Position numbers and translations under genes: made by a program
Source of the DNA: an uncultured Castellaniella sp.
Lineage (GTDB): Bacteria; Pseudomonadota; Gammaproteobacteria; Burkholderiales; Burkholderiaceae_B
Assembly (NCBI RefSeq): GCF_937988725.1
Contig: NZ_CALKHS010000002.1
Location: forward strand, 1-33,065
Length of the DNA: 33,065 nucleotides
Direction: 5' to 3'
Notes under the pieces: generated by a model
Database searches by the model: none
What the model was told of the DNA's origin: nothing
Seen by the model: the letters and a program-made list of their open reading frames with translations, nothing else
Part shown: one piece after another, positions 14,475 to 21,939 of the stretch
Layout of the letters: every line of letters begins with the position of its first letter
How positions within the stretch are numbered: the first letter of the stretch is position 1

Positions 14475-15273
14475 GGCGCGACCCGCCATCCACGCCCAGG
14501 GTCTGTCCCGACACATACGATGCCGAATCGGACACCAGAAACAGCAAAGCGCCCAGCACCTGCTCGGGCGTTCCGATGCGCCCCAGGGGAATGGACGCCA
14601 GGGCCTTTTCCATCGCGCCGGGCACCTCGCGGACCCAGTTGGTCATCTCGGTGTCGATGAAGCCGGGCGCCAGGGCGTTCACGCGGATGCTGCGCTCGCC
14701 CAGCTCCACCGCCATGGACCGGGTCAGATTGTGGACGGCGGCCTTGGTGGCGGAATACACGGCCCGCCCGCGCCGGACGCGGAATGCCGCGACCGACGCC
14801 ATGTTGACGATGCAGCCGCCTGCGCTCATGACGCTGGCCGCCGCCTGCGCGCCGTAGATCACGCCCTCGACGTTGACGCCGAAGGTGTGCTGGACCTGCG
14901 TCTCGGTGACAGAATCCATGTCGGTCTGCGGAAAGACGCCGGCGTTGCTGACCCAGATATCCAGACGGCCGAAGCGCTGGCGGGCCTGCTCGGCCACCTC
15001 GAAGTGCGATTCGCGCCTGGTGACGTCGCAGCGCATGCCCGTCAGGGTGCCCGCCGCATCGCCCAGTTCCTCCCTGGATCGGGCCAGGGATTGTTCCAGG
15101 ACGGCTTCATCGATATCCACCGCCAGGACATGCGCGCCCTGGGCCGCCAGCCCCGCCGCGAAACAGGCTCCCATGCCCCTGGCCGCGCCCGTGACGACGG
15201 CCACCCGGCCCGCGAGTTCCGGAAACCGGGCCAGACGCGCGCCCATACCGTCATGACTTGATTGTTCTGCCAC
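14467..15273 (-). CDS. Short-chain dehydrogenase/reductase (second)
   Basis: The protein has 268 residues. VAVVTGAARGMGACFAAGLA is the cofactor-binding region, LAVDIDE with its aspartate suggests NAD+, IWVSNAGVFPQT carries the NAG motif, and NMASVAAFRVRRGRAVYSAT followed by Lys supplies Ser-Tyr-Lys. LGVDGGSRHG ends the protein. It is only moderately similar to the neighbouring SDR, so the pair is not a recent duplication, and two different alcohol groups or stereoisomers may be handled. A gap of 75 bases separates it from the SnoaL-like gene upstream. Confidence 0.93.
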   Translation of the reverse strand: MAEQSSHDGMGARLARFPELAGRVAVVTGAARGMGACFAAGLAAQGAHVLAVDIDEAVLEQSLARSREELGDAAGTLTGMRCDVTRRESHFEVAEQARQRFGRLDIWVSNAGVFPQTDMDSVTETQVQHTFGVNVEGVIYGAQAAASVMSAGGCIVNMASVAAFRVRRGRAVYSATKAAVHNLTRSMAVELGERSIRVNALAPGFIDTEMTNWVREVPGAMEKALASIPLGRIGTPEQVLGALLFLVSDSASYVSGQTLGVDGGSRHG

Positions 15274-15348
15274 TTCAACACCTCTCGAAAAAATTGGATG
15301 ACCCGCCCTCGCCGCCGGCGCTTGCGTCCCGGACGGCGCGGAGTGAAT

Positions 15349-15762
15349 TCAGTACGTGACCTTCCTGCAACGGATGCGCCACCCCTCGTCCGTCCTGTCC
15401 AGTTGGTCCGCCAGCGTCACGATGCGCAGCAGGCGCGCGTCCGGCGACCGGGCGCCCGTGGCGACGATCAGCAGATAGGCCTGCACCTCGGCGCCCGCTT
15501 CGTCGATCCGGCGCACCCACAGATCCTGGACCAGATGCCGATGCCGCTCGCCATCCTGCGCGGCGCGCTGGCTGAAGGCCTCCGATATCGCCTTGAGCCG
15601 CTCGCGCCCGACCGCCGGCTTTCCATAGGTGGGCGAATGGAATTCGCCGGACGGCGTGAAGGTGTCGGCCCACCTCTCGTGCTGCCCGGTATCGATCAGA
15701 TGCGCCTGCCGGGCATAGAAATCGTGCAGGACGGCGACGGCCCCGCCATCAAGTTCAGTCAT
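15349..15762 (-). CDS. Small SnoaL/NTF2-like protein
   Basis: The protein has 137 residues. VAVLHDFYARQAHLIDTGQH, then ERWADTFTPSGEFHSPTYGK, begins a SnoaL-like cone fold; VQAYLLIVATG and the C-terminal LDRTDEGWRIRCRKVTY are its last strands. It is shorter than the other SnoaL-like protein of the operon and not closely related to it. Small subunits of ring-hydroxylating dioxygenases share this fold, but no large subunit is present, so an isomerase, dehydratase or accessory role is more likely. It follows a strong hairpin after the binding-protein gene. Confidence 0.8.
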   Translation of the reverse strand: MTELDGGAVAVLHDFYARQAHLIDTGQHERWADTFTPSGEFHSPTYGKPAVGRERLKAISEAFSQRAAQDGERHRHLVQDLWVRRIDEAGAEVQAYLLIVATGARSPDARLLRIVTLADQLDRTDEGWRIRCRKVTY

Positions 15763-15786
15763 GTTCGGATCCTGAATGAAATGTCC

Positions 15787-15812
15787 GCGCCGGACCCGTA
15801 CGGGTCCGGCGC
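15787..15812 (-). terminator. 26-bp perfect palindrome after the TRAP binding-protein gene
   Basis: The arms GCGCCGGACCCG and CGGGTCCGGCGC meet around a central TA, between the binding-protein stop (15821) and the next start (15762). No T-run follows on the minus strand, so it is probably a partial attenuator or an mRNA-stabilising hairpin that keeps binding-protein message more abundant than the downstream enzyme message. Confidence 0.55.
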
Positions 15813-15820
15813 TTCCCGTT

Positions 15821-16939
15821 CTACTGAGCCACGAGGGTATTCAGATCGACCTTGCCGTAGAGTTCCTTCTCCAGCAGGGCGGCGACCGCCTGGGCGTCGT
15901 TGCGATCCGTCTTTTCCAGCAAGTCGTGCCACTTGGCCTCCAGTTCCGAGTACCGGGCGATGAGGCTGGAGGGATCCTTGATGCGGCGCTCCTTCATGGA
16001 ATCCTGGGGCAGCGCCTTGATGTAGCTGGCGCGGAATTTCTGCAGGGCGTCCTTCAGATCCTGATCGGGCTGGATGATCTCGATCTTGCCTTCGGCCTCC
16101 TGCAGGGCCTGCTTGGCCCGGGCCGCGTAAGCGATCTGCTGGTCGGCCAGCCCCTTGGCCATCTGCGTCACCATGAGCTTTTTATCCCCGGCGCTCAGGT
16201 CCTTCCAGAAGGCGGGATTCAGCACGTAGGTGGCGCCCGGCACGGTGCCCATGTCCAGCCGGGTGATGGACTTGGCCACCTCGATGAACTTCGAGTTGAT
16301 CAGGTTCGGCACTTCCGCCATGGTGCAGTCGATGGAACCGCGCGCCAGGCCCGTATAGACGTCCCCGATGGGAACGGACACGGGCACCCCGCCCGCGCTG
16401 GAGACCCAGTCGGTCTGGGTGCCGCCGGCGGTGCGGATTTTCTTGCCCTTCATGTCCGCCAGATTGCGGATGGGCTTCACGCACATGAAGTTGTAGCTGG
16501 GCGTGGAGTATCCCCCGGCGAACAGCACCCCCTGCTTCTGCCATTCCTGGATCAGGTCCTTGTCGCGGAGATTGATCTCGGTATAGGCGAAGGCGGCCGC
16601 CATCGGATCCTTGACCAGAAAGCCCAGGTCCACCAAGACATTGTTCAGCGGCAGTTCCGCCGGCGTATATCCGGGATACACGATGCCGAGCTGCGCCGTG
16701 CCGTCTCGCAGGGCCTGCAAGGTCGCCTTGGCCGGTACCAGCGTCCCGCCGGAATACACGGTGAATGCGATCCTGCCCTGAGTCGCCTTGTCCAGTTCTT
16801 TGGAAAACTTCTGATAGGGCTCGGAATTGAGCGTGTGAATCGGCTGCAACCAATTGGTCGCGCGATAGGTGTCGGCCAGCACCGGCGAGGACAGCGCCAG
16901 CCCGGCCATGGCGAGCATCAAAATCGGTTTCTTCATCAT
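15821..16939 (-). CDS. TRAP transporter substrate-binding protein (DctP family)
   Basis: The protein has 372 residues. The first 23 residues are a Sec signal peptide (MKK, hydrophobic core, cleavage expected at VLA-DT). The mature protein shows the DctP pattern: TNWLQPIHTLNSEPYQKFSK, FTVYSGGTL, LRDGTAQLGIVYPGYTPAEL, DMKGKKIRTAGG, and YTGLARGSIDCTMAEVPNLI containing the ligand-site region. It binds its ligand in the periplasm and delivers it to the membrane subunits encoded upstream. TRAP ligands are usually carboxylates gripped by an Arg; the Arg in KIRTAGG is a candidate. The exact ligand is not readable. The duplicated start (MM) leaves one residue of doubt. Confidence 0.95.
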   Translation of the reverse strand: MMKKPILMLAMAGLALSSPVLADTYRATNWLQPIHTLNSEPYQKFSKELDKATQGRIAFTVYSGGTLVPAKATLQALRDGTAQLGIVYPGYTPAELPLNNVLVDLGFLVKDPMAAAFAYTEINLRDKDLIQEWQKQGVLFAGGYSTPSYNFMCVKPIRNLADMKGKKIRTAGGTQTDWVSSAGGVPVSVPIGDVYTGLARGSIDCTMAEVPNLINSKFIEVAKSITRLDMGTVPGATYVLNPAFWKDLSAGDKKLMVTQMAKGLADQQIAYAARAKQALQEAEGKIEIIQPDQDLKDALQKFRASYIKALPQDSMKERRIKDPSSLIARYSELEAKWHDLLEKTDRNDAQAVAALLEKELYGKVDLNTLVAQ

Positions 16940-17001
16940 TTCGCACCTTTACAAAAAATCGGATCAGTACCGAAGACCAGGACTCCGGAAGACGGGATGT
17001 G

Positions 17002-18303
17002 TTACCGCATCAATGAAGGCAGCCAGAGCATCAGGGCTGGAAAGACGATCATGCAGGCCACGGTGAAAACGTCCGCGGCGATGAACCAGGAAACCCCTCT
17101 GAAGAGGGTTCCCAGCTTGACGGATTTGCCCAGGCTGGAACGGATGACGTAGACGTTCAGCCCCAGAGGCGGAGTGATCAGGCCGATTTCCAGCAGCTTG
17201 GTCACCAGCACGCCGAACCAGATCATGTTGACGCCGAACCCTTCCAGCAGCGGCGTCAGCACGGGCAGCGTCAGCAGCATGATCGAGATGCTTTCCATGA
17301 AGCAGCCGAGGATCAGATACAGGATGCAGATCAGGATGATGACCGAGACGAAGTCGAAGCCGCTCAGGGAACCGGTCACCCAGACGGGAATCGTGGACAA
17401 GGCGATGAAGCGCGAAAAGACGGCGGCGCCCACGACGATGATGAAGATCGCCGACGTGCTGACCGCAGTGTCGAACAGGGCTTTTTGCGCCACCTTGAAT
17501 GAAAACTGGCCCCGGGCCACGGCGATGATCACGGCCAGGAAGGCGCCCACCGCCCCGGCTTCCGTCGCGGTGAAGATCCCCGTGAAGATGCCGCCCAGCA
17601 CGCCCACGATCAGGAGCGGCAAGGGCCAGATGTCGCGGACCGCCTCTTTCTTGTCTTCGGCCGTGTACTGTTCGTCCACATGGGGCGCCAGTTCGGGCTT
17701 GAGCTTGCAGCGGACCGTGATCATGCCGATGTAAACGATTGCGGACAGGATGCCCGGGAGCACCGCGGCGACAAACAGGGTCCCGATGGACAGATCCGTG
17801 ATCAGGCCATAGATGATCAGCAGGACGCTGGGCGGGATCAACGACCCCAGGGTGCCCGCCGAAGCCACGCAGGCCGTTGCCAGCGAGGGGGCGTAGCGGG
17901 CCTTGAGCATCTCGGGCACCGCGATCCGGGAAAATGCGGCGGCGGTCGCCACGCTGGAACCGCTGGCGGAAGCGAACAGCGCGCTGGCGATCACCGTGGC
18001 GGAGGCCAGGCCGCCCGGAATCTTGCCCAGGAAGATCCGGGCCGCCCGGAACAGCCCCCGGGTCAGGCCCGCCGCAGAGGCGAAATACCCCATCAGCAGG
18101 AACATCGGGACGGCGGAAAGGTTCCAGTCGCCGACCAGTTCATAGGGCACGGCCTTCGCGACGCCGATCGCGGGCTGCGCGCCGATGATGGCGAGCACGC
18201 CCAGAAATCCCACCAGGCCCATCGCGATTCCGATGGGAAAACGGATGGCGATCAGCGCCAGCAGCAAGACGATGCCACACAAGCCGACAAGCAAGGGATC
18301 CAT
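17002..18303 (-). CDS. TRAP transporter large permease (DctM family)
   Basis: The protein has 433 residues and about 12 hydrophobic segments. FPIGIAMGLVGFLG near the start, PMFLLMGYFASAAGLTRGLF, SALFASASGSSVATAAAFSR, MLKARYAPSLATACVASAGT and LGSLIPPSVLLIIYGLITDL are the conserved DctM blocks, and ITPPLGLNVYVIRSS the C-terminal one. It forms the ion-coupled (usually Na+) transport channel in the inner membrane. It lies ten bases after the small permease and 62 before the binding protein, so all three are co-transcribed. Confidence 0.96.
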   Translation of the reverse strand: MDPLLVGLCGIVLLLALIAIRFPIGIAMGLVGFLGVLAIIGAQPAIGVAKAVPYELVGDWNLSAVPMFLLMGYFASAAGLTRGLFRAARIFLGKIPGGLASATVIASALFASASGSSVATAAAFSRIAVPEMLKARYAPSLATACVASAGTLGSLIPPSVLLIIYGLITDLSIGTLFVAAVLPGILSAIVYIGMITVRCKLKPELAPHVDEQYTAEDKKEAVRDIWPLPLLIVGVLGGIFTGIFTATEAGAVGAFLAVIIAVARGQFSFKVAQKALFDTAVSTSAIFIIVVGAAVFSRFIALSTIPVWVTGSLSGFDFVSVIILICILYLILGCFMESISIMLLTLPVLTPLLEGFGVNMIWFGVLVTKLLEIGLITPPLGLNVYVIRSSLGKSVKLGTLFRGVSWFIAADVFTVACMIVFPALMLWLPSLMR

Positions 18304-18313
18304 GCTGATTTCC

Positions 18314-18850
18314 TTAGATGGGGTCCGAGAGCTCGGATACGTCGTCTTCGGCCGCGTCCCGACTCAGCGGCCCCTTTCCCGTCAGGATGCACGCCAGCTG
18401 CAGCAAGGCCACCAGGGCGCCGAAAGCCAGCCCGGCCGGCAGCAGGAACCGGCTGGGCCAGGTCACCACGTCCCAGGTCCCCGCATCGAATTCGCCGATC
18501 GAGTAGGCATGCATGGCCGGCGCCCACAGGAACCAGGCCAGGAACCCGTAGCACACCGCCGTGACCGCGGCGCCCAGGGCGGCCATCAGTTGCCGCAACG
18601 GCCGGGAGGCGATGCCATACAGAAGCTCCACGACGATCGCCTCTCCCCGGACCTCGACCCAGGCCAGCGGCAGGAACACGATGGCGACCATGTAGTAACT
18701 GGCGACGATCGTCTCGTTGCCGGGGATGGGCTCATGCAGCAGATACTTGCCGGCGACGTCCAGCGTCACCTGCAGCATCATCAGCACCAGCGCCGCGGAG
18801 CAGATCAGCACCAGTACCTTGCTCGCTCCGACCGTCAACTTTTCCATCAT
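18314..18850 (-). CDS. TRAP transporter small permease (DctQ family)
   Basis: The protein has 178 residues with four predicted membrane helices: VLVLICSAALVLMMLQVTLD, TIVASYYMVAIVFLPLAWVE, LMAALGAAVTAVCYGFLAWF, and FLLPAGLAFGALVALLQLAC. The conserved GNETIVASYYM and VEVRGEAIVVELLY blocks fit DctQ. It is the first gene of the operon; ATG 18850 (MM) is preceded by AAGGAAACGGAG. It stabilises the large permease in the membrane. Confidence 0.92.
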   Translation of the reverse strand: MMEKLTVGASKVLVLICSAALVLMMLQVTLDVAGKYLLHEPIPGNETIVASYYMVAIVFLPLAWVEVRGEAIVVELLYGIASRPLRQLMAALGAAVTAVCYGFLAWFLWAPAMHAYSIGEFDAGTWDVVTWPSRFLLPAGLAFGALVALLQLACILTGKGPLSRDAAEDDVSELSDPI

Positions 18851-18923
18851 CTCCGTTTCCTTTTCCTCGGAGTCCAGTCCTCGGGGTCCCGTCCGCCTGC
18901 GCCGCGAGTGTCTCCGCGAACGC

Positions 18924-18941
18924 TTTCATGTATACATGAAA
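18924..18941. promoter_or_regulatory. Operator palindrome TTTCATGTATACATGAAA before the TRAP operon
   Basis: A perfect 18-bp palindrome with a GTATAC centre, 73 bases upstream of the small-permease start. FadR/FCD-type GntR regulators bind short palindromes of this form (GT-N-AC cores). The divergent gntR gene starts 160 bases away, and a second GTATAC site precedes it. Confidence 0.65.
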
Positions 18942-18954
18942 TGAAAAACTCGAT

Positions 18955-18974
18955 AAAAAAACCCAGTTTCTGGG
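18955..18974 (-). terminator. Short terminator-like hairpin in the TRAP leader
   Basis: On the minus strand CCCAG-AAA-CTGGG is followed by seven T residues. It lies upstream of the operator palindrome and the small-permease start. If transcription begins further upstream it would act as a leader attenuator; if the promoter is downstream it blocks read-through from the divergent side. Confidence 0.4.
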
Positions 18975-18999
18975 CTGTTTTCCTTGATTTAAGTCAATT

Positions 19000-19012
19000 A
19001 TGCATACATGAG
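19000..19012. promoter_or_regulatory. Half-matching GTATAC-type site
   Basis: ATGCATACATGA resembles the ATGTATACATGA of the main palindrome with one change. It lies between the two better sites of the divergent region and may be a weaker regulator contact. Confidence 0.3.
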
Positions 19013-19085
19013 GCCGCGATGTTCATAGGTATTTCCACTAGTTTTCAGGCTAAAGTGGATGTCTGACCATGAGATATTCTTTTTA

Positions 19086-19095
19086 ATGTATACAT
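19086..19095. promoter_or_regulatory. Operator ATGTATACAT at the gntR ribosome-binding region
   Basis: A perfect 10-bp palindrome ending five bases before the gntR start. Binding here would block transcription or ribosome access, so negative autoregulation is likely. Confidence 0.55.
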
Positions 19096-19099
19096 AGGA

Positions 19100-19801
19100 A
19101 TGATGAATACACTTGCGGACCACGTGACCCAGACGCTGCGCACATGGGTATTCCAGGGCGTGCTGCGGCCCGGCGAACGTCTGGAAGAAATCCCCCTGGC
19201 GCAAAAACTGGGGGTATCGCGCACGCCCATCAGGGCCGCCCTGGCCAACCTCGGCAACGAAGGCCTGCTGGAACACCAGCCCAAACGCGGCTATTCGGTC
19301 CGTGTGTATCAATACGAGGACGTGATCGGGGCCTATGAAGTGCGGGCCGTCCTGGAAGGCCTGGCCTGTCGGCGCGCGGCGCAGAAAGGGCTATCCAGCC
19401 TTGCCATCAGCCAGCTCAAGGCCTGCCTGGCGCACGGCGACGCCATCCTCGACAAGGGCGTCCTGCTGCCGGAGGACCACGCCCCCTACCAGCAAATGAA
19501 CGTGACCCTGCACGAGACCTTGCTGGAAGCGGCGGGAAACTCCTGGCTCTCGCGATTCACGAACCAGGCGCAGGCGGCGCCATTCGCCTCGGACAGGATC
19601 ATGCTGTGGGAAGACCACGGGGTGATCAGCCGCTCGCATCAGGACCACCACCGCATCGTCACCGCCGTCATCGAGAAGGATGGCGCGCGCGCCGAGCAGC
19701 TGATGCGCGAACACATCTATTTCGCCGGCCTGCTGCTGCGGGACAACTACGAGCGGCTGAGCCGAAAGGGCGCCGAAGACGCGGTCGAGCCGGATGCCTG
19801 A
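19100..19801 (+). CDS. GntR-family regulator, FadR/FCD subfamily
   Basis: The protein has 233 residues. The N-terminal winged helix shows VLRPGERLEEIPLAQKLGVS followed by RTPIRAALANLGNEGLL, the GntR signature. The C-terminal FCD domain has YEVRAVLEGLACRRAA, then NVTLHETLLEAAGN and SRSHQDHHRIVTAVIEKDGA, with the Asp/His residues that bind a metal and a carboxylate ligand. It is divergent from the TRAP/SDR operon, and GTATAC palindromes lie before both. It probably represses the operon until the transported compound or a metabolite binds. ATG codons at 19100 and 19103 are both possible starts. Confidence 0.93.
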   Translation: MMNTLADHVTQTLRTWVFQGVLRPGERLEEIPLAQKLGVSRTPIRAALANLGNEGLLEHQPKRGYSVRVYQYEDVIGAYEVRAVLEGLACRRAAQKGLSSLAISQLKACLAHGDAILDKGVLLPEDHAPYQQMNVTLHETLLEAAGNSWLSRFTNQAQAAPFASDRIMLWEDHGVISRSHQDHHRIVTAVIEKDGARAEQLMREHIYFAGLLLRDNYERLSRKGAEDAVEPDA

Positions 19802-19857
19802 ACGGCGGATCCGGGCGCCGCACGCCGCCGACCCATGCATGCCGGCCGCATCGCCGA

Positions 19858-20595
19858 TCAGGACGCGTCGGGCTGCGCCGGCGATTCCAGTTCGCGCCAC
19901 AGGCTGCGGCCGCCGGCCGCCTTGTCCAGGCCGTCCAGGTAGGCTTCGTGGGCCTGCTGGTCCCGGGCGCTGACCTGGATCACGGGCAGGCCGGACGCAT
20001 CGAAGCGGTCCAGCGTTCCCGCCGCGCCGCCGCCGGCCTTGCGGTTCGTCTCGTCGCCATCGCCTCCCAGCAGGGAATTCTGGCCGCGCGTCATGGCCAG
20101 CCAGACCTCGCCCAGCAGCTCGGAGTCCAGCAGGGCGCCGTGCAGGGTGCGGTGCGCATTGGAGATCCCGAAGCGGTCGCACAGCGCATCCAGATTGTTG
20201 CGCTTGCCGGGGAACATCTCGCGGGCCACCAGCAGGGAATCGGTGACCTTGCCGCACAGATCGGTGAACAGCGGCAGGCCGGCCCGCTTCAGCTCCGAAT
20301 TCAGGAACTTCACGTCGAACGCGGCGTTGTGGATGATGACTTCGGCATCGCGCACGAAATCGACCAGTTGCTGGGCGATTTCCGGGAAGCGCGGATGGCC
20401 GGACAGGAATTCCGTGGTCAGGCCGTGGATGCGCAGAGCGTCGGGGTCGCTGTCCCGATCCGGATTCAGGTACAGGTGCAGGTGCCTGTCCGTCACTTGG
20501 CGGTTGACGATCTCCACGCAGGCCAGTTCAACCACCCGGTGGCCCTGTTCGGGCTCCAGGCCGGTGGTTTCGGTATCCAGGACGATTTGGCGCAT
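19858..20595 (-). CDS. dnaQ: DNA polymerase III epsilon subunit (3'-5' proofreading exonuclease)
   Basis: The protein has 245 residues. Exo I is VLDTETTGLE (D7, E9), Exo II NAAFDVKFL, and Exo III HRTLHGALLDSELL with the His and Asp of a DEDDh nuclease. It proofreads newly made DNA as part of the core polymerase with alpha and theta. The C-terminal 60 residues carry the polymerase-alpha contact. It lies downstream of rnhA on the same strand, the order common in proteobacteria. A terminator-like hairpin sits between the two. Its end faces gntR convergently, 56 bases apart. Confidence 0.96.
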   Translation of the reverse strand: MRQIVLDTETTGLEPEQGHRVVELACVEIVNRQVTDRHLHLYLNPDRDSDPDALRIHGLTTEFLSGHPRFPEIAQQLVDFVRDAEVIIHNAAFDVKFLNSELKRAGLPLFTDLCGKVTDSLLVAREMFPGKRNNLDALCDRFGISNAHRTLHGALLDSELLGEVWLAMTRGQNSLLGGDGDETNRKAGGGAAGTLDRFDASGLPVIQVSARDQQAHEAYLDGLDKAAGGRSLWRELESPAQPDAS

Positions 20596-20621
20596 AGCAA
20601 GGGAATGATTCGAGAGATTCA

Positions 20622-20652
20622 GAAAAATCGGGCGCGGGACGCGATCCCGCGC
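20622..20652 (-). terminator. Terminator-like hairpin between rnhA and dnaQ
   Basis: On the minus strand GCGCGGGA-TCGCG-TCCCGCGC is followed after four bases by TTTTT. It ends about 28 bases before the dnaQ start, too close to fit a complete dnaQ promoter after it, so it may act as an attenuator with partial read-through. Confidence 0.5.
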
Positions 20653-20672
20653 CGCGGGCGATCACGCGCGGA

Positions 20673-21125
20673 TCATTCGGCGACCCGGGCCAGTTCTTCC
20701 ACGCCCCGATTGGCCAGGGCGTCGGCGCGCTCATTGCCGGGATCGCCCGCATGGCCCTTGACCCAGCGCCAGTGTAGTTCATGCTGCCCGGCCAGGGCGT
20801 CCAGGTCCTGCCAGAGATCGGCGTTCTTCACCGGCTTCTTGTCGGCGGTGCGCCAGTCCCGCCGCTTCCAGTTCGGCAGCCACTGCGTCATGCCCTTTTG
20901 CACATAGACGGAATCCGTGTGCACCGTGACCACGCAGCGGCGCTTGAGCGCCCGCAGCGCCTGGATGACGGCCATCAGTTCCATGCGATTGTTGGTCGTC
21001 AGGGCCTCGCCGCCATGCAGGGTCTTTTCATGCGGCCCCTGGCGCAGCAACGCGCCCCAGCCCCCCGGGCCCGGATTGCCCTTGCAGGCTCCGTCCGTCC
21101 AGATATCCACGTGTGGTTCCGCCAT
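20673..21125 (-). CDS. rnhA: Ribonuclease HI
   Basis: The protein has 150 residues, the usual length of the bacterial enzyme. The start ATG 21125-21123 has AGGAAG upstream; a longer open frame exists but belongs to the methyltransferase region. Catalytic residues are D11 in WTDGACKGNPGPGGWG, E49 in NNRMEL, D71 in HTDSVY and D135 in NERADAL, with the assisting H125 in WVKGHAG. It cleaves the RNA strand of RNA-DNA hybrids. It starts 31 bases after the methyltransferase stop and is probably co-transcribed with it. Confidence 0.97.
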   Translation of the reverse strand: MAEPHVDIWTDGACKGNPGPGGWGALLRQGPHEKTLHGGEALTTNNRMELMAVIQALRALKRRCVVTVHTDSVYVQKGMTQWLPNWKRRDWRTADKKPVKNADLWQDLDALAGQHELHWRWVKGHAGDPGNERADALANRGVEELARVAE

Positions 21126-21156
21126 CGACTTCCTGTTTGAATGATTTCCGATCCGA

Positions 21157-21906
21157 TCAGCCGGCCGGATCGTCGATCCGGTTGGCCACGGGGGCGACGG
21201 CGCCGCGCCGCACGCGACGACGGCGGCTCTTTCGCCAGGCCGGCCCCACCAGCCGCATGCTGGACACCCGCTTGACGGCGGCGATCGCATAGACCGCCCC
21301 GCCCGCGGGCCACCAGCGGTCGCCGGCGTGTTCCATGAAACGCCAGCGCTGCAGCCAGGCCGAGGTCGCGCACAAGGGCACGTAACACCCGAAACGGCCC
21401 CGATCGAGCTCGAAGGATAACAGCTTGAACCAGTCTTTCAAGCGCGCCGGCGACACCTGCGACGGCACCGGAACCGGCAGTTGGAGGGCCAGCCCCGGCA
21501 AAGATTCGCGCAGGCCCCACAGGCTGTAGGGGTTGAAGCCCGTCAGCACGACCCGCCCTTCGGGCATCAGGACGCGTTCGACCTCGCGCAGCGCCTGGTG
21601 CGGATCGGCGCACCATTCCAGGGTGTGCGGCATGACCATCAGATCGACGCTCTGGGTATCGAAGGGCAGTTGTTCGGGTTCGCAGATCAGGCGGCCGGCC
21701 CGGGTGCCGAACGGCGCGCTGGGACTGTGCGCCCAGAGCTTGTGCGGGATGCGGTTGGATTGCAGCAGATCCCAGTGCGGCAGGCCGATTTGTATGGCAT
21801 GATAGCCAAACGCATTGCTGACCATGGCATCGACCTGATGCTGTTCCCAGGCGCGCACGTACTGCCCGACCGGGGTGTCCAGCCATTCCGCCAATTCGAT
21901 CGGCAT
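21157..21906 (-). CDS. SAM-dependent methyltransferase (class I)
   Basis: The protein has 249 residues from ATG 21906-21904. LPFDTQSVDLMVMPHTLEWC is the motif II/post-motif region of a class I methyltransferase; DPHQALREVERVLMPEGRVV and LTGFNPYSLWGL follow as in the Methyltransf_11 family. The GxGxG glycine loop is degenerate in this family (FGYHAIQIGL). The last 25 residues are very basic (KSRRRRVRRG). Genes of this type sit between gloB and rnhA in many proteobacteria; the substrate is not known. It is divergent from gloB with only 33 bases between start codons. Confidence 0.88.
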   Translation of the reverse strand: MPIELAEWLDTPVGQYVRAWEQHQVDAMVSNAFGYHAIQIGLPHWDLLQSNRIPHKLWAHSPSAPFGTRAGRLICEPEQLPFDTQSVDLMVMPHTLEWCADPHQALREVERVLMPEGRVVLTGFNPYSLWGLRESLPGLALQLPVPVPSQVSPARLKDWFKLLSFELDRGRFGCYVPLCATSAWLQRWRFMEHAGDRWWPAGGAVYAIAAVKRVSSMRLVGPAWRKSRRRRVRRGAVAPVANRIDDPAG

Positions 21907-21939
21907 TGCGCGTTGCGGTGCCACCCTGAATCCCCCATC

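Noticed and set aside
14335..15261. Plus-strand open frame of 308 codons over the second SDR
   Set aside because: It is antisense to a gene with intact SDR motifs, and its own translation (rich in Arg, Gly, His, Asp) has no family pattern.
15776..17152. Plus-strand open frame of 458 codons over the TRAP binding protein
   Set aside because: It is antisense to the binding-protein gene with a clear signal peptide and DctP motifs.
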